Shown: positions 61,610 through 64,000 of the stretch, in pieces
Layout: each line of letters begins with the position of its first letter
How positions within the stretch are numbered: position 1 is the stretch's first letter
Assembly: GCA_020725115.1 (NCBI GenBank)
Contig: DYFR01000008.1
Coordinates: 1-64,000, forward strand
Length of the DNA: 64,000 nucleotides
Direction of reading: 5' to 3'
Origin: Thiohalomonas denitrificans
GTDB lineage: Bacteria; Pseudomonadota; Gammaproteobacteria; Thiohalomonadales; Thiohalomonadaceae
The notes under the pieces: model-generated
What the model saw: the letters and a program-made list of their open reading frames with translations, nothing else
The model's database searches: none
What the model was told of the DNA's origin: nothing
Position numbers and translations under genes: made by a program

Positions 61610-64000
61610 CTACCACTGATAATCCGCCTCCTTCAGCTTGGCATGCGCCGCCGCCAGGCGCGCCACCGGGACGCGCGGCGAGGAACAGGACACGTAGTTG
61701 AGGCCGGCGTGGTGGCAGAAGCGGATGGTCTCGGGATGGCCGCCCTGCTCGCCGCAGATACCCACCTTGAGATCGGGCCGGCCCTTGCGGCCCCAGTCCA
61801 CGGCGATCCAGATCAGGCGGCCGACGCCCTTCACGTCCAGCACCTCGAAGGGATTGTCGTCGAGGATATTCTTCTCTGCGTACATGGGCAGGAACTTGTT
61901 CTCGGCATCCTCGCGCGAGAACGAAAACGTCGCCTGGGTCAGGTCGTTGGTGCCGAAGGAGAAGAATTCCGCCGCCTCGGCCATGTGGCCGGCGCGCAGG
62001 CAGGCGCGCACCACCTCCATCATGGTGCCGAACTTGAGCGGCACGGTGACACCGTACTGCTTCTCCACCTGCGGCTTGATTTCGTCCAGATAGCCGCGCA
62101 CGATCTCCAGCTCGCGCTTGGTGCAGACGTTGGGCACCATCACCTCCGGATGCACGGCGATGCCTTCCTTGACGCACTCCGCCGCCGCCTCGCACAGGGC
62201 GCGCAGCTGCATCCTGTAGATCTCGGGGTAGGTGATGCCGAGGCGCACGCCGCGATGGCCCAGCATGGGATTGACCTCCTGCAGCACGCGCACCTTTTTC
62301 AGCATGGTCTCGGTGCGGGCAATGGCCTCCTCCACCAGCGAACTGTCACCGAGGATGCCGAGGCCGCCCTCCAGGCCGGCGGATTTCTCCGGGTGCAACA
62401 CGCGCAGGGTGGACACCAGCGACTCCACGCCGTGCACCGAACTGCGCAACTGACGCAGGTGGGTCAGCTCGTCGAGCAGGCGCTGTTCGGTGGGCAGGAA
62501 TTCGTGGATCGGGGGATCGAGCAGGCGCACGGTCATCGGCCGCGGCGCCATCACGCTGAGCATTTCCTTGAAGTCGCCGCGCTGCATGGGCAACAGCTTG
62601 TCCAGGGCGCGCTGCCGTGCCTCGGTATCTTCGGCCAGGATCATCTCCACCACGATGGGCAGGCGCTCCTGGGCGTTGAACATGCGCTCGGTGCGGCACA
62701 GGCCGATGCCCATGGCGCCGAACTTCACCGCGCGTCGCGCGTCGTTGGGGGTGTCGGCATTGGCCATCACCTGCAGCTTCGCCACCTCGTCGGCCCAGCC
62801 CAGCAGCGTCGCCAGTTCGTCGCTGAACTCCGGCTCCACCGTCGGCACCTTGCCCAGATACACCGCGCCGCTGCCGCCGTCGATGGTGAGCACGTCGCCC
62901 TCGTGCAGCACATGCTCGCCCACCACCGCGGTGCGCGCCCGGCTGTCCACCTTGACGCCTTCGGCACCCACCACGCAGGGCTTGCCCATGCCGCGCGCCA
63001 CCACTGCCGCGTGGGAGGTCTTGCCGCCGCGCGAGGTCAGTACGCCCTGGGCGGCGAAGAAGCCGTGGATGTCCTCCGGCTTGGTCTCCTCGCGCACCAG
63101 GATCACCTTCTCGCCCAGCTTGCCGCGCCGCTCGGCGGTGTCGGCGTCGAACACCACATGACCGCTGGAGGCACCGGGCGAGGCGCCGATGCCGCTGGTG
63201 AGGGCATCGCGCTTGTAGCCGGGGTCGAGGCGCGGAAACAGCAACTGTTCGAGCAGGGTCGGCTGGATGCGCAGCAGGGCCTGATTGCGATCGATGAGGC
63301 CTTCCCCAACCATCTCCACCGAGGTGCGCACCATGGCCTGCGCGTTCATCTTGCCGTTACGCGTCTGCAGGCAGTAGAGCACACCCTTTTCGATGGTGAA
63401 CTCGAAGTCCTGGATTTCGTGGTAGTGCGCCTCCAGCTTGTTGCGCAGATCCACCAGCTGACGGAACATCTCCGGCATTTCCTTTTCCATATCCAGGATC
63501 GGCTTCGGCGTGCGGATGCCGGCCACCACGTCCTCGCCCTGGGCATTGACCAGGTACTCGCCGAACATCAGGTTCTCGCCGGTGCCGGGATTGCGGGTGA
63601 AGCCGACGCCGGTGGCGGAGTCGTCGCCCAGGTTGCCGAACACCATGGTCACCACGTTCACGGCAGTGCCGTTGGCCATCTCCGGGGTGATGTGGAACTC
63701 GCGCCGGTAATCCATCGCGCGCTTGCCCATCCAGGAGTTGAACACCGCCTTGATGGCCAGCTCCAGCTGTTCCATGGGATCGGTGGGAAATGGCTTGCCG
63801 GTCTGCTGCTGGACCACCTGCAGGAAACGCTCGCTGATCTCCTTCAGATCACCGGCCTTGAGACCCACGTCCACCGCCACGCCGGCGCGCTGCTTGACTG
63901 CCTCGAAGTGTTCGTCGAAGTGCTCGTCGGCCACGCCCAGCGCCACCTTGCCGAACAGCTGGATGAAACGGCGGTAGGAGTCGTAGCCGAAACGCTCGTT
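61610..64000 (-). CDS. ppdK: Pyruvate, phosphate dikinase (N-terminus beyond the window)
   Basis: PPDK interconverts pyruvate + ATP + Pi and PEP + AMP + PPi. The visible 796 residues open with NERFGYDSYRRFIQLFGK, so only ~90-110 residues lie outside the window. Present are the ATP-grasp part (GVGFTRNPGTGENLMFGEYL), the swivelling domain with the phosphorylated His in GGKTSHAAVVARGMGKPC, and the PEP/pyruvate barrel (GIGLCRTERMF; GHRGVRLGITYPEIY; SFGTNDLTQ; GICGEQGGHPE; YVSCSSPRVPVARLAA with the catalytic Cys). A terminator follows. Confidence 0.97.
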   Translation of the reverse strand, partial: NERFGYDSYRRFIQLFGKVALGVADEHFDEHFEAVKQRAGVAVDVGLKAGDLKEISERFLQVVQQQTGKPFPTDPMEQLELAIKAVFNSWMGKRAMDYRREFHITPEMANGTAVNVVTMVFGNLGDDSATGVGFTRNPGTGENLMFGEYLVNAQGEDVVAGIRTPKPILDMEKEMPEMFRQLVDLRNKLEAHYHEIQDFEFTIEKGVLYCLQTRNGKMNAQAMVRTSVEMVGEGLIDRNQALLRIQPTLLEQLLFPRLDPGYKRDALTSGIGASPGASSGHVVFDADTAERRGKLGEKVILVREETKPEDIHGFFAAQGVLTSRGGKTSHAAVVARGMGKPCVVGAEGVKVDSRARTAVVGEHVLHEGDVLTIDGGSGAVYLGKVPTVEPEFSDELATLLGWADEVAKLQVMANADTPNDARRAVKFGAMGIGLCRTERMFNAQERLPIVVEMILAEDTEARQRALDKLLPMQRGDFKEMLSVMAPRPMTVRLLDPPIHEFLPTEQRLLDELTHLRQLRSSVHGVESLVSTLRVLHPEKSAGLEGGLGILGDSSLVEEAIARTETMLKKVRVLQEVNPMLGHRGVRLGITYPEIYRMQLRALCEAAAECVKEGIAVHPEVMVPNVCTKRELEIVRGYLDEIKPQVEKQYGVTVPLKFGTMMEVVRACLRAGHMAEAAEFFSFGTNDLTQATFSFSREDAENKFLPMYAEKNILDDNPFEVLDVKGVGRLIWIAVDWGRKGRPDLKVGICGEQGGHPETIRFCHHAGLNYVSCSSPRVPVARLAAAHAKLKEADYQW

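Overview
This is a chromosomal segment of a GC-rich gammaproteobacterium. The main signpost is the conserved block queG / nnr-tsaE-amiB-mutL-miaA-hfq-hflX-hflK-hflC-DUF2065-hisZ-purA, joined by dnaX-ebfC-recR, cmoAB and guaA/guaB. A DsrS-like protein, a SoxXA-binding-protein-like lipoprotein and an eight-haem cytochrome of the tetrathionate-reductase family point to a sulfur-metabolising member of the Chromatiales or relatives; this is inference, because no dsr or sox operon lies in the window. The cell appears flagellated and chemotactic: motA and a chemoreceptor gene each carry a good sigma-28 promoter.

Layout. 0-2.2 kb: start of motA (broken at the window edge) and an HDOD protein. 2.2-6.6 kb: recR, ebfC, dnaX, SRP RNA, two tRNA-Ser genes and an outer-membrane barrel protein. 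6.7-11.4 kb: mltF, then tadA, serB and guaA on the minus strand. 11.5-15.8 kb: a ~1,420-residue PilZ-DUF1631-GGDEF-EAL protein. 15.9-24.3 kb: cmoAB, a small His/Asp-rich protein, guaB, a small lipoprotein, a flavoprotein, tRNA-Leu, purA, hisZ and DUF2065. 24.4-34.6 kb: hflCK, hflX, hfq, miaA, mutL, amiB-type amidase, tsaE and nnr. 34.6-42.9 kb: queG, a PfkB kinase, a GAF-GGDEF/HDOD pair, a flagellar-rod-like mini-protein, a Nudix hydrolase, mobA-mobB-moeA and an H1-like protein. 43-46.8 kb: lon and hemH. 47-50.8 kb: a DUF302 / octahaem cytochrome c / cytochrome b / thioredoxin-like cluster. 50.8-54.9 kb: dsrS-like, VWA/DUF2201, MoxR ATPase and thioredoxin. 55-64 kb: hslR, a zinc-ribbon protein, an MCP, htpG, pgm and the C-terminal ~796 residues of pyruvate phosphate dikinase.

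Two things stand out. First, the 47-54.9 kb region holds two redox/sulfur-flavoured modules end to end: a membrane-anchored octahaem cytochrome with its own di-haem-type cytochrome b, and a thioredoxin-MoxR-VWA-DsrS module. Second, at least nine intergenic gaps hold the same kind of element built from unrelated short units: a tandem array of a 7-14 nt unit, a short loop, and the inverted array. Three consecutive gaps in the trx-moxR-VWA-dsrS module each contain one, and two of these abut start codons that lack a visible Shine-Dalgarno sequence.

I found no transposase, integrase, CRISPR array, rRNA or prophage gene.
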